Program-made: the position numbers and the translations under genes
NCBI GenBank assembly: GCA_035449045.1
Contig: DAOTKC010000001.1
Span: 62,001-126,000, forward strand
DNA from: DAOTKC01 sp035449045
GTDB taxonomy: Bacteria; Bacillota; Clostridia; Christensenellales; CAG-917
Length of the DNA: 64,000 nucleotides
Reading direction: 5' to 3'
Shown: positions 7,434-17,100 of the stretch, piece after piece
Numbering within the stretch: the stretch's first letter is position 1
Layout of the letters: every line of letters begins with the position of its first letter
Notes under the pieces: model-generated
What the model was told of the DNA's origin: nothing
The model's database searches: none
The model's input: the letters and a program-made list of their open reading frames with translations, nothing else

Positions 7434-8066
7434 TCACTGCTTGGTCTTTTTGTCGATGATATGCCGTGCGGAAAGCTCGTTAAAAATATCGGCGCAGTCT
7501 ATCCCTGCCTCCGCCATAAGCACCAGCGTGTGATAGACGAGGTCGGCAATTTCGTAGACAGTTTCCGGCTTGTTTTGATTTTTTGCGGCTATTATGACCT
7601 CGGAGCTCTCCTCGCCGATTTTTTTCAGGATTTTGTCGAGGCCTTTTTCAAAGAGGTAGGTGGTGTAGGAGCCCGCGGGCATTTCGGACTTGCGTCCTTT
7701 TATGAGCTCCAAAAGCTTGGCGAGCGAAAAGTCGGGCGCGCCGGGCTTGGAAAGATAGTCGGAAAAGCAGGATTCGGTGCCGAGGTGGCAGGCAGGTCCT
7801 TCTTTATCGACGGCGACGACAAGGGCGTCGCGGTCGCAGTCGGCCTTAATCCAGACTATGCGCTGCACGTTTCCCGATGTCTCGCCCTTTCTCCAAAGGC
7901 AGTTGCGGCTTCTTGAATAAAAACAGGTCCGCCCTTCGCGAAGACTAATTTCAAGCGCCTCGCGGTTCATATAGGCGACCGTCAGCACCTCTTTAGTGCA
8001 GTAGTCCTGCACCACTGCGGGAATCAGCCCGTCCGCCGAAAATTTCAGTTCGTTTATGTCAATCAT
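7434..8066 (-). CDS. hisIE: Bifunctional phosphoribosyl-AMP cyclohydrolase / phosphoribosyl-ATP pyrophosphatase
   Basis: Catalyses steps two and three of histidine synthesis: hydrolysis of PR-ATP to PR-AMP (HisE) and opening of the adenine ring (HisI). The 210 residues are a fusion. Residues about 1-115 form the HisI domain with TCFYSRSRNCLWRKGETSG, the acidic metal site DCDRDAL and the zinc cysteines in GPACHLGTESCF. Residues about 120-205 form the HisE domain with EESSEVIIAAKN and EIADLVYHTLVLMAE. It is the last gene of the operon, 91 bp after hisA, followed by the terminator at 7315-7345. In the common order hisF would occupy the gap before it, but the gap is too short. Confidence 0.96.
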   Translation of the reverse strand: MIDINELKFSADGLIPAVVQDYCTKEVLTVAYMNREALEISLREGRTCFYSRSRNCLWRKGETSGNVQRIVWIKADCDRDALVVAVDKEGPACHLGTESCFSDYLSKPGAPDFSLAKLLELIKGRKSEMPAGSYTTYLFEKGLDKILKKIGEESSEVIIAAKNQNKPETVYEIADLVYHTLVLMAEAGIDCADIFNELSARHIIDKKTKQ

Positions 8067-8157
8067 ATTTCACCTTTGCTCGGCGAACCAAAAACCGTGT
8101 GCTTTGTCAGCCTTTGGAGCCGATGAATTATTTTACTGTTTAATAAAACTTTTGGGG

Positions 8158-8883
8158 TCAGATAATTTCTCCCTGTGCAATTCTTATCGCCCTCGTCAAG
8201 TCGAGCGCGCCTTTATAGAGCGCTTTTCCGATTATGGCGCCCCAAATCCCCATATCCCTAAGCGCGGCTATTTCCTCTTCACGGGTTATGCCGCCCGACG
8301 CCGTGATTTTTATGCCGTCTATTTGGGAAAGCCTCAAAAACGCGTCTAAGTTTGTTCCCGCCATGGCGCCGTCGGTGGAGATGTCGGTGAAAACGACGTT
8401 TTCGCAACCTAGGTCGCGGCATCTTTCAACCAGCTCGAACGCTTTTATCCCGCCCGATTTCTGCCAACCCTCGACGGCGGCGAAACCATCTTTGGAATCA
8501 ACGCCGACGGCAATTTTTTCGCGGTATTTTTTTATCGCACTTTTTAAGAATTTCTCGTCTTTCACCGCTTTAGTTCCGATAACGACGCGGCCGACGCCCA
8601 ACGACAGATAGCTTTCTATCTGCTCTTCGCTTCTGATGCCGCCGCCGACTTCGGTAAAGAGCGACGATGAGCTTACCAGCTTTTTAATTACCTCAAAGTT
8701 TCGGGGCGAGCCGCTCTTGGCGCCATCCAAATCAACTATATGAAGCGCCTCGGCGCCGCTTTTTTTAAACGCCTCGAGCACCCAAGAGGGGTCCTTTGAA
8801 AAGACCTCTTTTTGGGCGAAGTCGCCCTTAAAAAGCCGCACCGCCTCGCCGTCCATTAAGTCAATCGCGGGAAAGATTACCAT
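8158..8883 (-). CDS. hisA: Phosphoribosylformimino-AICAR ribotide isomerase
   Basis: Amadori isomerisation of ProFAR to PRFAR in histidine synthesis. The (beta/alpha)8 barrel opens with MVIFPAIDLMDGEAVRLFKG, containing the catalytic Asp8. The second catalytic Asp lies in TDISTDGAMAGTN, and the two half-barrel phosphate sites are visible (VGGGIRSEEQ and ASGGITREEE). I place the start at 8883, giving 241 residues, the normal length. The open frame extends 25 codons further upstream, but that part has no HisA similarity, and an AAAGG sequence precedes 8883. Its product PRFAR should go to HisF/HisH, neither of which is encoded here. Confidence 0.95.
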   Translation of the reverse strand: MVIFPAIDLMDGEAVRLFKGDFAQKEVFSKDPSWVLEAFKKSGAEALHIVDLDGAKSGSPRNFEVIKKLVSSSSLFTEVGGGIRSEEQIESYLSLGVGRVVIGTKAVKDEKFLKSAIKKYREKIAVGVDSKDGFAAVEGWQKSGGIKAFELVERCRDLGCENVVFTDISTDGAMAGTNLDAFLRLSQIDGIKITASGGITREEEIAALRDMGIWGAIIGKALYKGALDLTRAIRIAQGEII

Positions 8884-9009
8884 TTTTTTCCTTTTTGTTA
8901 TAACTCCGTATAAATTTTTCTCGTTGCGAAGTTTAGATTTTACCGTTTGAACTAACAAGCTTAAAATTACTATTTCAAACCGTTTTGGGCTTTGAGCCGA
9001 TTATTCCGC

Positions 9010-9624
9010 CTAAAGCACGCCCTTGGTGGATGGCACGCCCGCGCCGGGGTCGGCGGCGACGGCCTGCTTTAATGCTCTTCCGAACGCCTTGAATACGCCT
9101 TCCGCTATATGGTGCGAGTTTACTCCCTCGAGCTTTTTAAGGTGCAGCGTGGCGGCGGCGCTTCTTGTGAGTGCGGCGAAAAACTCCGAAATGAGCTCGG
9201 TGTCGAAGCTGCCGATGAGGGCGGGAATGGCCTCGCCGCCGTCGGAGAGTTTGGCGGCCTTAAATTCAACGTCGAAATTCAAGAAGCTTCTTCCCGAAAG
9301 GTCAATGGAGGCCAAAATCAGCGCCTCGTCCATGGCGAGCGCCGCCCAGCCGTAGCGGTTTATGCCCGACTTATCGCCGAGCGCCTGCTTTAAGGCCTCG
9401 CCCAGCGCAATTCCGATATCCTCGACGGAATGATGAAAATCGACCTCGGTGTCGCCCGCGCAGCTTACGCTCAAAGTTATGCCGGCGTTGGCGGCGAAAA
9501 GCTTGAGCATGTGGTCGAAAAAGCCGCTGCCGCTCTTTATCGCACCTTCGCCGCGGCTGTCTAGGTCCAAAAACAGATTGATGTCGGTTTCGTTGGTTTT
9601 CCTTTTGATTTCAGCCCTTCTCAT
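9010..9624 (-). CDS. hisB: Imidazoleglycerol-phosphate dehydratase
   Basis: Dehydrates imidazole glycerol phosphate to imidazole acetol phosphate. The 204-residue protein is the single-domain form without the HisN phosphatase. Metal-binding motifs are intact: SGSGFFDHMLKLFA, DFHHSVEDIGIALG, and in the second half-repeat NSHHIAEGVFKAFGRALK. The start ATG overlaps the hisC stop by 4 nt, indicating translational coupling. No histidinol-phosphate phosphatase gene is seen in the operon, so that activity must come from elsewhere. Confidence 0.96.
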   Translation of the reverse strand: MRRAEIKRKTNETDINLFLDLDSRGEGAIKSGSGFFDHMLKLFAANAGITLSVSCAGDTEVDFHHSVEDIGIALGEALKQALGDKSGINRYGWAALAMDEALILASIDLSGRSFLNFDVEFKAAKLSDGGEAIPALIGSFDTELISEFFAALTRSAAATLHLKKLEGVNSHHIAEGVFKAFGRALKQAVAADPGAGVPSTKGVL

Positions 9625-10694
9625 AAATCGTCCTCAATTGTGCTTATTATTTCGCCCAACGCTTTGAGCAGTTTGTCAGTGTCGCTGTCGCTGCCTATGC
9701 TGATTCTTACAAAATCAGAAAGTCTTGGTTTGTTAAAATGGCGGACAAGTATCCCTTTGGCGCGCAGCCGCTGGTAGAGCGCGGCGCCGTTTATCTGTCC
9801 GCTCTTGGTAAAAATGAAGTTGGCGGCGGAAGGTAGCACGTCAAATCCTCTTGACTCGAGCCATTTAACCGTTCTTTCGCGGTTTTTAATGATTTCGCGC
9901 CGCGTATACTCGAAATAGTCCTTGTCCTCGACGGCCGCCGCCGCCACGATTTCGGTCAGGCGGTTGACGTTATAGCTGTTGAAGGAATACTTGATGTTAA
10001 AGAGGTCGGCTATTAGCTCGGGGCAAGCAACGGCATATCCCAATCTACCGCCGGCCAGCGAACGCGATTTGGAGAGCGTCTGCACCACTATGAGGTTGTC
10101 GTAGCTTTTGACGAGCTCGACCGCGCTTTCGCCGCCGAAGTCGATGTATGCCTCGTCGACTATGACCAGCCTCTCCCTCTTTTTCAAAAGCTTTTCGATG
10201 TCGGCGCCAGGAACCGCCATGCCGGTTGGCGAGTTGGGGTTGGCGAGCACCACGCTTTTGTCGGTCCTTACAAACGCCTCTATGTCAATCGAATAATCCT
10301 CTTTGAGGGGAATGGTATTCGTTTTGATGCCGTAAAGCTCGCAGTATACGGGATAAAAACCGTAGCTTATCTCGGGGAAGCACACCTCTCTTTCGCCGTC
10401 GAAAAACGCCGCGAAAATGAATGCCAGCACCTCGTCGGAGCCGTTCCCCACAAATATGTTTTCGATGTCAAGCGAAAGATTGGCGGCCAGCGCGCGCCTT
10501 ATCAGGCGGCTTTCGGGGTCGGGATAGAGCCTCAGCTTGTTGATTTCGGCTGAAGAGAGTGCCGCCGCCGCCTTAGGCGAGGGCGGAAAAGGCGACTCGT
10601 TGGTGTTGAGCTTGACAAAGCCTCCCTCCTGCGGCTGTTCGCCCGGCGTATAGGGAGTCAAATTTTTGTATTTTTCGGAAAAAAACCTGCTCAT
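9621..10694 (-). CDS. hisC: Histidinol-phosphate aminotransferase
   Basis: PLP-dependent transamination of imidazole acetol phosphate to histidinol phosphate. It is a 357-residue fold-type I aminotransferase. It has ANPNSPTG at 151-158, VDEAYIDF at 179-186, the PLP lysine Lys209 in TLSKSRSLAGGRLG, and a C-terminal RISIGSDSDTDKLLKAL that binds substrate carboxylate. Position between hisD and hisB supports HisC over a general aromatic aminotransferase, although these enzymes often overlap in substrate range. The 3' end overlaps hisB by 4 nt. Confidence 0.94.
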   Translation of the reverse strand: MSRFFSEKYKNLTPYTPGEQPQEGGFVKLNTNESPFPPSPKAAAALSSAEINKLRLYPDPESRLIRRALAANLSLDIENIFVGNGSDEVLAFIFAAFFDGEREVCFPEISYGFYPVYCELYGIKTNTIPLKEDYSIDIEAFVRTDKSVVLANPNSPTGMAVPGADIEKLLKKRERLVIVDEAYIDFGGESAVELVKSYDNLIVVQTLSKSRSLAGGRLGYAVACPELIADLFNIKYSFNSYNVNRLTEIVAAAAVEDKDYFEYTRREIIKNRERTVKWLESRGFDVLPSAANFIFTKSGQINGAALYQRLRAKGILVRHFNKPRLSDFVRISIGSDSDTDKLLKALGEIISTIEDDL

Positions 10695-10822
10695 ATTTTT
10701 TTATCTTTTCCCAATCGGTATTTTATATAGTCAAAATAGTGCAATAAAACTTAACTTTTGTCATTAAATCTTATATTTCGTCTAAAAATCTATACAAAAT
10801 TTTTAATTAATATTTTGTTTTT

Positions 10823-12097
10823 TCAGCCCTTCAGCCTTACTTTTACCGACTCGGCGTGGCCGGTAAGCCCTTCCCGCACCGCGAAATCGGCTATACCTTC
10901 GCCGTATTTTTTCAGCGCGCGGCGGGTGTATCTGATATATTGCGTCCGCTTTGTAAAGCTTCGGACGGAAAGCGGGGATGAAAATCTCGCCGAGCCCGAG
11001 GTGGGCAGCGTGTGGTTGGCGCCCGCGAAATAATCGCCGACGGCTTCGGGCGAAAATTCGCCCAAAAACACCGATCCCGCATTTTTTAGCTTGGAAAGAA
11101 GCTCCCGGGGGCTTTTGACCAGAAGCTCGAGGTGTTCGGGCGCGGCGTATTCGGCGATTTTAAGAGCTTCATCTAGGCTTGGCACTATTATAATCCTGCC
11201 GAAGTTTTCGATTGAATTTCTCGCGATGTTTTCCCTGTCCAAAAGGCTAAGGCGGCGCTCTAACGCTGCCGCAATCTTTTCCGCCAAAAGCTCGGAACCG
11301 GTCACGACCGCGGCCGAGGCTAAGGTGTCGTGCTCGGCCTGCGCCAGCATATCGGCGGCAATAAATTCGGGGTTTTGCTCGCCGTCGGCGATGATTAAAA
11401 TCTCGCTGGGGCCGGCGACCATATCTATTCCCACCTTGCCGAAAACCTGCCTTTTGGCTTCGGCGACGTAGGCGTTGCCCGGTCCGGTGATGACGTCGAC
11501 GGCGGGAACGCTCTCGCTGCCGTAGGCAAGCGCGGCAATCCCTTGGGCGCCGCCCGACTTAAACACTCTGCTCACGCCCGCGATTTTAGCCGCGGCGAGA
11601 ATGTTAGGGTTTACTTTTCCGTCCTTTCCCGGCGGCGTTATCATAATTATTTCTTCCACGCCGGCAACGGCGGCGGGAACGGCGTTCATAAGCACGGTTG
11701 AAGGATAGGCTGCGGTGCCTCCGGGCACGTAAATGCCCGCGCGCTTTACCGCCGAAACCCTCTCGCCCAAAACCACACCGTTGCCATATCTAACCTTAAA
11801 GCCCTTGGGGCGTTGGCGGCGATGGAATTTTTCGATATTCGCTTTGGCGAGCGTCAAAGTATTTAAAAAGCGGGGGTCGGCCGCGGCTACCGCTTCCTCT
11901 ATTTCTTCCTTGTCAACCTCTAAGCTTTTAAGCACGACACCGTCGAATTTTTGGGCGTATTCCATTAAAGCGGCGTCGCCCCGTTCTTTTACATCGGCGA
12001 TAATTTTGGCAACCACTTCGCTCACGCTCTCGCCAAATTCCTCGCGCCTTGAAAACAGCTCGGAAAAATCCCCTTTGAATTTTATCATTTTAACCAT
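10823..12097 (-). CDS. hisD: Histidinol dehydrogenase
   Basis: Zinc- and NAD-dependent four-electron oxidation of histidinol to histidine. It shows GPGNAYVAEAKRQVFGKVGI (NAD and zinc region), MVAGPSEILIIAD, AQAEHDTLA, the catalytic pair in YAAPEHLELL, and GANHTLPTSGSARFSSPLSV near the C-terminus. I use the ATG at 12097, giving 424 residues; the open frame extends 19 codons further, but that part overlaps the end of hisG and lacks family similarity. An ATG three codons later (12088) is also possible. A 128-bp AT-rich gap separates it from hisC. Confidence 0.95.
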   Translation of the reverse strand: MVKMIKFKGDFSELFSRREEFGESVSEVVAKIIADVKERGDAALMEYAQKFDGVVLKSLEVDKEEIEEAVAAADPRFLNTLTLAKANIEKFHRRQRPKGFKVRYGNGVVLGERVSAVKRAGIYVPGGTAAYPSTVLMNAVPAAVAGVEEIIMITPPGKDGKVNPNILAAAKIAGVSRVFKSGGAQGIAALAYGSESVPAVDVITGPGNAYVAEAKRQVFGKVGIDMVAGPSEILIIADGEQNPEFIAADMLAQAEHDTLASAAVVTGSELLAEKIAAALERRLSLLDRENIARNSIENFGRIIIVPSLDEALKIAEYAAPEHLELLVKSPRELLSKLKNAGSVFLGEFSPEAVGDYFAGANHTLPTSGSARFSSPLSVRSFTKRTQYIRYTRRALKKYGEGIADFAVREGLTGHAESVKVRLKG

Positions 12098-12104
12098 ATA
12101 AAGC

Positions 12105-12731
12105 TCACTTCTCGGCGGACACTGCCACGGACAGCGCGGCGGCAAGGGCGTCAATTTCGCGCGTTTTGAACTTGTAGGCCGATTTATTGGCGATAAGCCG
12201 CGCGCTGACCTTCATTATTTCGGCGATGATTTTAAGGTTGTTTTCCTTTAGCGTGGTGCCTGTTTCCACCAAGTCGACGATGACGTCGGAGATACCGAGA
12301 AGGGGCGCGAGCTCGACGGAGCCGTTAAGCTTTATAATCTCCGACTCGCGGTTGACGCTTTCGAAATAGGCAAGCGCGGTGTTGACGAACTTGGTCGCTA
12401 CCTTGACCGGCCGGCTCATATCGGGCTTGTAGCCTTCCGCCGCCGCCACGCACATCCTGCATTTCCCGAATTTTAAATCGAGGAGCTCGTAGACGTCGGG
12501 ACGCTCTTCGACTAAAACGTCCTTTCCCACCACGCCGATGTCGGCGACGCCGTATTCGACGTAGATGGCGACGTCGGAGGGTTTAACCAAAAAATATCTG
12601 ACGCCGCGCTCGGCGTCGCAAAAAACCAGCTTTCTGTTGTCGGCAGGCGTTTCGCCGATGTATCCGAGATTAAATAAAAGCTTGGAAGTCTTATCAGCAA
12701 GTCTGCCTTTGGGAAGCGCGATGCTGAACAT
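12105..12731 (-). CDS. hisG: ATP phosphoribosyltransferase, short form catalytic subunit
   Basis: First committed step: ATP + PRPP to PR-ATP. The 208 residues are the short HisG form, which lacks the C-terminal regulatory domain and works as a complex with HisZ, encoded immediately upstream (2-nt gap). Visible features are MFSIALPKGRL at the start, DVAIYVEYGVADIGVVGKD, and the PRPP loop DVIVDLVETGTTLKENNL. Family members of this type receive histidine feedback through HisZ. The ribosome binding site GGAGGG lies about 8 nt upstream within the end of hisZ. Confidence 0.96.
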   Translation of the reverse strand: MFSIALPKGRLADKTSKLLFNLGYIGETPADNRKLVFCDAERGVRYFLVKPSDVAIYVEYGVADIGVVGKDVLVEERPDVYELLDLKFGKCRMCVAAAEGYKPDMSRPVKVATKFVNTALAYFESVNRESEIIKLNGSVELAPLLGISDVIVDLVETGTTLKENNLKIIAEIMKVSARLIANKSAYKFKTREIDALAAALSVAVSAEK

Positions 12732-12733
12732 AC

Positions 12734-13831
12734 CTAGTCCCTCCCCCTGAATTCGATTGTTTTGGCGTCGGCGTTTTTCGGCGGCGTCCGTTGCGCCTTC
12801 ACAATGTAGCCCTCCTTAACGAGCGCGGCTGCTTTCTCGGCCACCGCGCCGGCGTCGGCGTCCTCTCCGTAGACGAGATAAACCTCGTTCTCGTCGGCCG
12901 CGGCTCTGGGATAGTAGAGCGCAAGGTCGTCGAGATTGAGGGCGAACCCCACCGCGCCGCCTTCTTTTTTAAATTTTTGAATCAAAAGGTCGTATCTTCC
13001 GCCCGACAGCACCGAGACAGGTATTTTTTCGACGTAGCCTCGGAAAATTATGCCGTTGTAGTAGTTGACGTCGCCCGATATCGAAAGGTCGAGTTTGGCG
13101 CGTCGAGCGTATTTTGTCGTTTTGAGCGCGTTCCAGAGCGATTTGAGCTCACTAATCGCCTGCGACATTCCGTTCCCCGAGCTTAATCCTTCCAGAACGG
13201 CGAGAGCCTCGCCGATATCGCCGGGAAGCGCGATAACCTTTCTTATGGCGTCCAGCGCGGCGGCCGAAATACCCGGCGCGGCCGCCTCAATATCGTGGCC
13301 GTTCTTTTGGGAGATGCAGTTTTGAAGCGCCTCACGGGCGCGCCCGTCCTCAATGCCCAAGCTCTCGAAAAGTCCCATCGTCAGCCCGATGTGGGATATG
13401 TCGAGCACGTAGTTTTTGTCGATGAGCTCCAAGCTCTTCATGGCGAGAAGAATGACTTCGAGTTCGGAATAAGTGTCGACAGCGCCCATCACCTCTAAGC
13501 CCATCTGCTCGGTCTCGCGGTATTCGTCGGTGTGCTTTAAATAGCGGTAGACATTTTCGATGTAATAGACTTTCTCTGTCTCGCCCGCCTTGCCGCCGAA
13601 CGTCTTGGCAATCGAAAGCGTGATGTCGGGCTTTAGAGCGAGCAACCGCCCGCCGCGGTCGGTGAAAGTGATGATTTGCTCGGTCTTTAAGAAATTTTTG
13701 TTTTCGAGGTAAAACACATACTCCTCGAACTTCGACATCTTAAAGCGCGAAAAGCCGTAGCTCTCGAACACCTCGCGGAGCTCCAGCACCAGCTTTTCGT
13801 CTTTTTTCAATTTATCCTGCCCTATCTTCAT
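12734..13831 (-). CDS. hisZ: ATP phosphoribosyltransferase regulatory subunit
   Basis: A class II histidyl-tRNA synthetase-like protein without charging activity that activates short HisG and senses histidine. The 365 residues retain motif-2-like YYIENVYRYLKHTDEYRETEQMG (shown in part) and the HisRS-like ISGDVNYYNGIIFRGYVE and SVLSGGRYDLLIQKF. The protein lacks the C-terminal anticodon-binding domain of true HisRS. It is the first gene of the operon, about 74 nt downstream of the inferred transcription start. Pairing with a short hisG makes HisZ much more likely than a tRNA synthetase. Confidence 0.95.
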   Translation of the reverse strand: MKIGQDKLKKDEKLVLELREVFESYGFSRFKMSKFEEYVFYLENKNFLKTEQIITFTDRGGRLLALKPDITLSIAKTFGGKAGETEKVYYIENVYRYLKHTDEYRETEQMGLEVMGAVDTYSELEVILLAMKSLELIDKNYVLDISHIGLTMGLFESLGIEDGRAREALQNCISQKNGHDIEAAAPGISAAALDAIRKVIALPGDIGEALAVLEGLSSGNGMSQAISELKSLWNALKTTKYARRAKLDLSISGDVNYYNGIIFRGYVEKIPVSVLSGGRYDLLIQKFKKEGGAVGFALNLDDLALYYPRAAADENEVYLVYGEDADAGAVAEKAAALVKEGYIVKAQRTPPKNADAKTIEFRGRD

Positions 13832-13912
13832 TTTTTTACCTTTTTTCGGGACGACCTTTGACCAACCCTAATTCATTTGGCAGTCAGTAATCGGCCTTTT
13901 AAATCTTACCTC

Positions 13913-13941
13913 ATTATATTTCACTTTAGTTCGCTAGTCAA
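13913..13941 (-). promoter_or_regulatory. SigA-type promoter of the his operon
   Basis: On the minus strand TTGACT (13941-13936) and TATAAT (13918-13913) have a 17-bp spacer. The leader before hisZ is about 75 nt. I see no T-box specifier/antiterminator and no His-rich leader peptide in it. The 307-bp gap 13832-14138 holds this promoter and the pur terminator; the remainder shows nothing else. Confidence 0.85.
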
Positions 13942-13980
13942 CTAGTTTAATGAAGTAAATGATATTTTTTTAGTTTTTTT

Positions 13981-14012
13981 AAAACAGCGGCGGTTCCTGC
14001 CCGCCGCTGAAG
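13981..14012 (-). terminator. Probable terminator of the pur operon
   Basis: A perfect 9-bp stem CAGCGGCGG/CCGCCGCTG with a 7-nt loop lies about 130 nt after the purL stop. On the minus strand it is followed by only four T residues, so efficiency is uncertain. Confidence 0.6.
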
Positions 14013-14138
14013 ACTTAATTTTTTTCGAGTGTTTTCCCGCGTCAAAGATATTCGCTGTTTGAACATATTCGATGCTCCGAGACCGCCAAGATATTCGATA
14101 TCCCGATGCGCTTTGAGGCAGACCTAAAAAATTATCGC

Positions 14139-17100
14139 TTACTTGAAGTAATTGACGCCGTTGGCAAAGATGTCCATATCGAAATTGCCGGGGAAGTTTT
14201 TGTAAAGGCCCTTTCCCGTCCGCTCCGAGTGCCCCATCTTGCCGAACACCCTGCCGCAGGGCGAAATAAGCCCTTCCACCGCCATCATGGAGCCGGAGGG
14301 GTTGAATGGCGAGGCCATGGTGGCGTTGCCCGTCTCGTCGCAGTATTGTGTGGCGATTTGTCCGCCCGCAATGAGCTTTTCTATCGTCGCCTCGGGTGCT
14401 ACGAAGCGGCCTTCGCCGTTGCTGACCGGCACGTAGAAGGTCTCGCCCATCCTAAAGCCCGAAAGCCAAGGCGAGGCGTTGGATGAAATCCTTATTTTGA
14501 CGATGGTCGAAACGTGGCGCGAAATGGTGTTGAAAGTCAAAGTCGGGCTGTCGCTTCTCAAGTCCTCGATGACGCCGAAGGGAAGCAAGCCCGTCTTTAT
14601 GAGCGCCTGAAAGCCGTTGCAGATTCCCAAAATAAGGCCGTCGCGCTCGTAAAGCAGAGATAAAATCTCTTTCTTTATCAACGGATTTTTTATTGTGACG
14701 GCAATGAATTTGCCGCTGCCGTCGGGCTCGTCGCCGCCCGAAAAGCCGCCCGGGAAAGCTATTATCTGAGCGTTACTTATGCGCTTTTGAAACTCTCTCG
14801 CCGAGTATTCGACGTCGGCGGGCTTTAAGTTCTTCAAAACGAAAATATCGGGGATGGCGCCCGCCTTTATGAACTTTTTGGCGGTATCGTATTCGCAGTT
14901 AGTTCCCGGAAAAACGGGAATAAAGACGCGGGGCTTGGCTGTCGGATATTTCGATTTAAAGGTTTTGGAAACGTTGAAATCGGCGTTCTTCGCCGCGCCA
15001 TCGGCGGCCGCCGTCGTCTTAAAGATGGGCTCCAGCGTCGCCGTATAGGGCGCACTGAGCTCGGAAAGAGCGACAGAAACGCCCTCGGCCTCGATTTTAC
15101 CCGAGGAAGTAAGCTCGCCTAAAAGTTCGCCCGCCTCGGTCGCTATCTTCTCCTTTGTGATTAAAATAATGTCGCCGGTGTCGGGCTTGAACATGTCGAA
15201 GCCTATGCGGTAAAGCTTTGCTCCGGCCATGTTTCCGAGCAGCGATTTTGCGAGAGCGACCATAAATCCGTGCTCGACAACTGCCGAATTGACCACTTTA
15301 TCCGCCGAAATGAGTGAATAAACCTCGTTATAGAGCGAAAGCAGGCTTTCGTAGTCGGGCTCGCCGAACTCGTCTTTTTTGACTTTGAAGCGATAGATAT
15401 AGCCCTTATCGGAAAATGCGTTATGGGTGAGCTTCTTAGTGTCGGTGACGCCGATGGCAAAGCCGATGAGCGTGGGCGGCACATCGATGTTTTCAAAGCT
15501 GCCGCTCATGCTGTCCTTGCCGCCAATGGCGCCGATTTTGAGCCCCAGCTCGGCGTCGAGGGCGCCCAAAAGCGCCGCCGCCGGCTCGCCCCAGCGCGTC
15601 TTGTCGCGTCCCAGCCGTTTGAAGTATTCCTGAAGCGAAAGATAAATGGTTTCCTTTTTCACGCCGCTCGCGACGAGCTTGGAAACGGCACCTATGACAG
15701 AATATATTGCGCCTATGTAAGGCGAAGCCGACAGCATTTCGGGATAGAGCCCGCACGCCGCGACGGTGACGGTGTCGGTGTCGCCGTCGACGGGAGGCTT
15801 AGCCGCCATTGCCGTCGATTCCGTCAGCATATGTCTGCCGCCGAAAGGAAGCAGCGCCGACGCCGCGCCGATTGTGGAGTCAAAAACCTCGCCCAAGCCC
15901 TTTTGAGAGCAGTTTTTAAGTTTTTTTAGCTCGTTTGAAAGCGCGGCTTGATAGCCTTCCGTTTTAAGCTTTAATAATGTGTCTCCTTCGATTTTGTCAA
16001 AGAAATTTTGGCCGCGGTCTTGGATTTTTGCCTCGGCTTGCTGGCGAACGCCGTTGGTATCAAGGAAGCTCCTCGCTATATCGGCAATCGGCTCGTCATC
16101 GTAAAACATTCTGAGGCGGCCGAGGTCGGTTATCTCGGCGACGGTGGTGGCCTTAAGATTTTCCTCGCCCGCGAGCGCGGCAAATTTTTCGGCGTCGGAG
16201 GCTTTGACGACGACGGCCATTCTTTCCTGCGATTCACTGATGGCGAGTTCGGTCGCAGTCAGCCCTTCGTATTTTTTGGGAACAAGATCAAGCCGAATGT
16301 CGATGCCCTCGGCAAGCTCGCCGATGGCGACCGCCACGCCGCCCGCGCCGAAGTCGTTGCAACGGATAATGAGCCGCGCCGCCTCGGGATTTTTAAACAG
16401 CCGCATCAGCTTTCTTTCTTCGGGAGCGTTGCCCTTCTGCACCTCGGCGCCGCAGAGCTCGACGGATTCCTCGGTGTGCGCGCGGCTGCTGCCCGTCGCG
16501 CCGCCGCAACCGTCGCGGCCGGTATCGCCGCCCACCAAAATGACGACGTCGCCCGCCGAAGGCCTCTTTCTTATGACGTTGGCGGCGGGCGCGCCCGCTA
16601 TGACGAAGCCCGCCTCCAATCTCTTGGCGACGTATCCCTCGTGGTAGAACTCCTGCACCTTGCCCGTCGCAAGCCCGATTTGGTTGCCGTAGCTGGAAAA
16701 TCCGGCTAGCGCCGTCTTGGTGATGACGCGCTGGGGAAGCTTGCCCTTCAAGGTGTTTTCAAGGAAGGGATTGCCGCCGCCCGTAATTCTCATTGCCTGA
16801 TAGACGTATGCCCTGCCCGAAAGCGGATCGCGGATGGCGCCGCCCAAACAGGTCGCCGCGCCGCCGAAAGGCTCGATTTCGGTGGGGTGGTTGTGGGTTT
16901 CGTTTTTGAACATTATGAGCCAGTCTTCAGTGCCGCCCTCTCCCGCTACCGCGACCTTAATGGAGCAGGCGTTGACCTCCTCGCTCTCGTCGTGGTTTTT
17001 TAGGTATCCCATCGCCTTAAGTTTTTTGGTGCCGATGGTGGCGATATCCATGAGGCAGGGGTATTTGTCGGGACGGTCTTTATAAAGCTCGGCGAAAATA

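Noticed and set aside
13832..13912. T-box or histidine leader-peptide attenuator before hisZ
   Set aside because: The leader is only about 75 nt, lacks the T-box antiterminator core and contains no His-codon run.
16008..16709. A 233-codon open frame on the plus strand opposite purL
   Set aside because: Antisense shadow without a ribosome binding site or recognisable motif.
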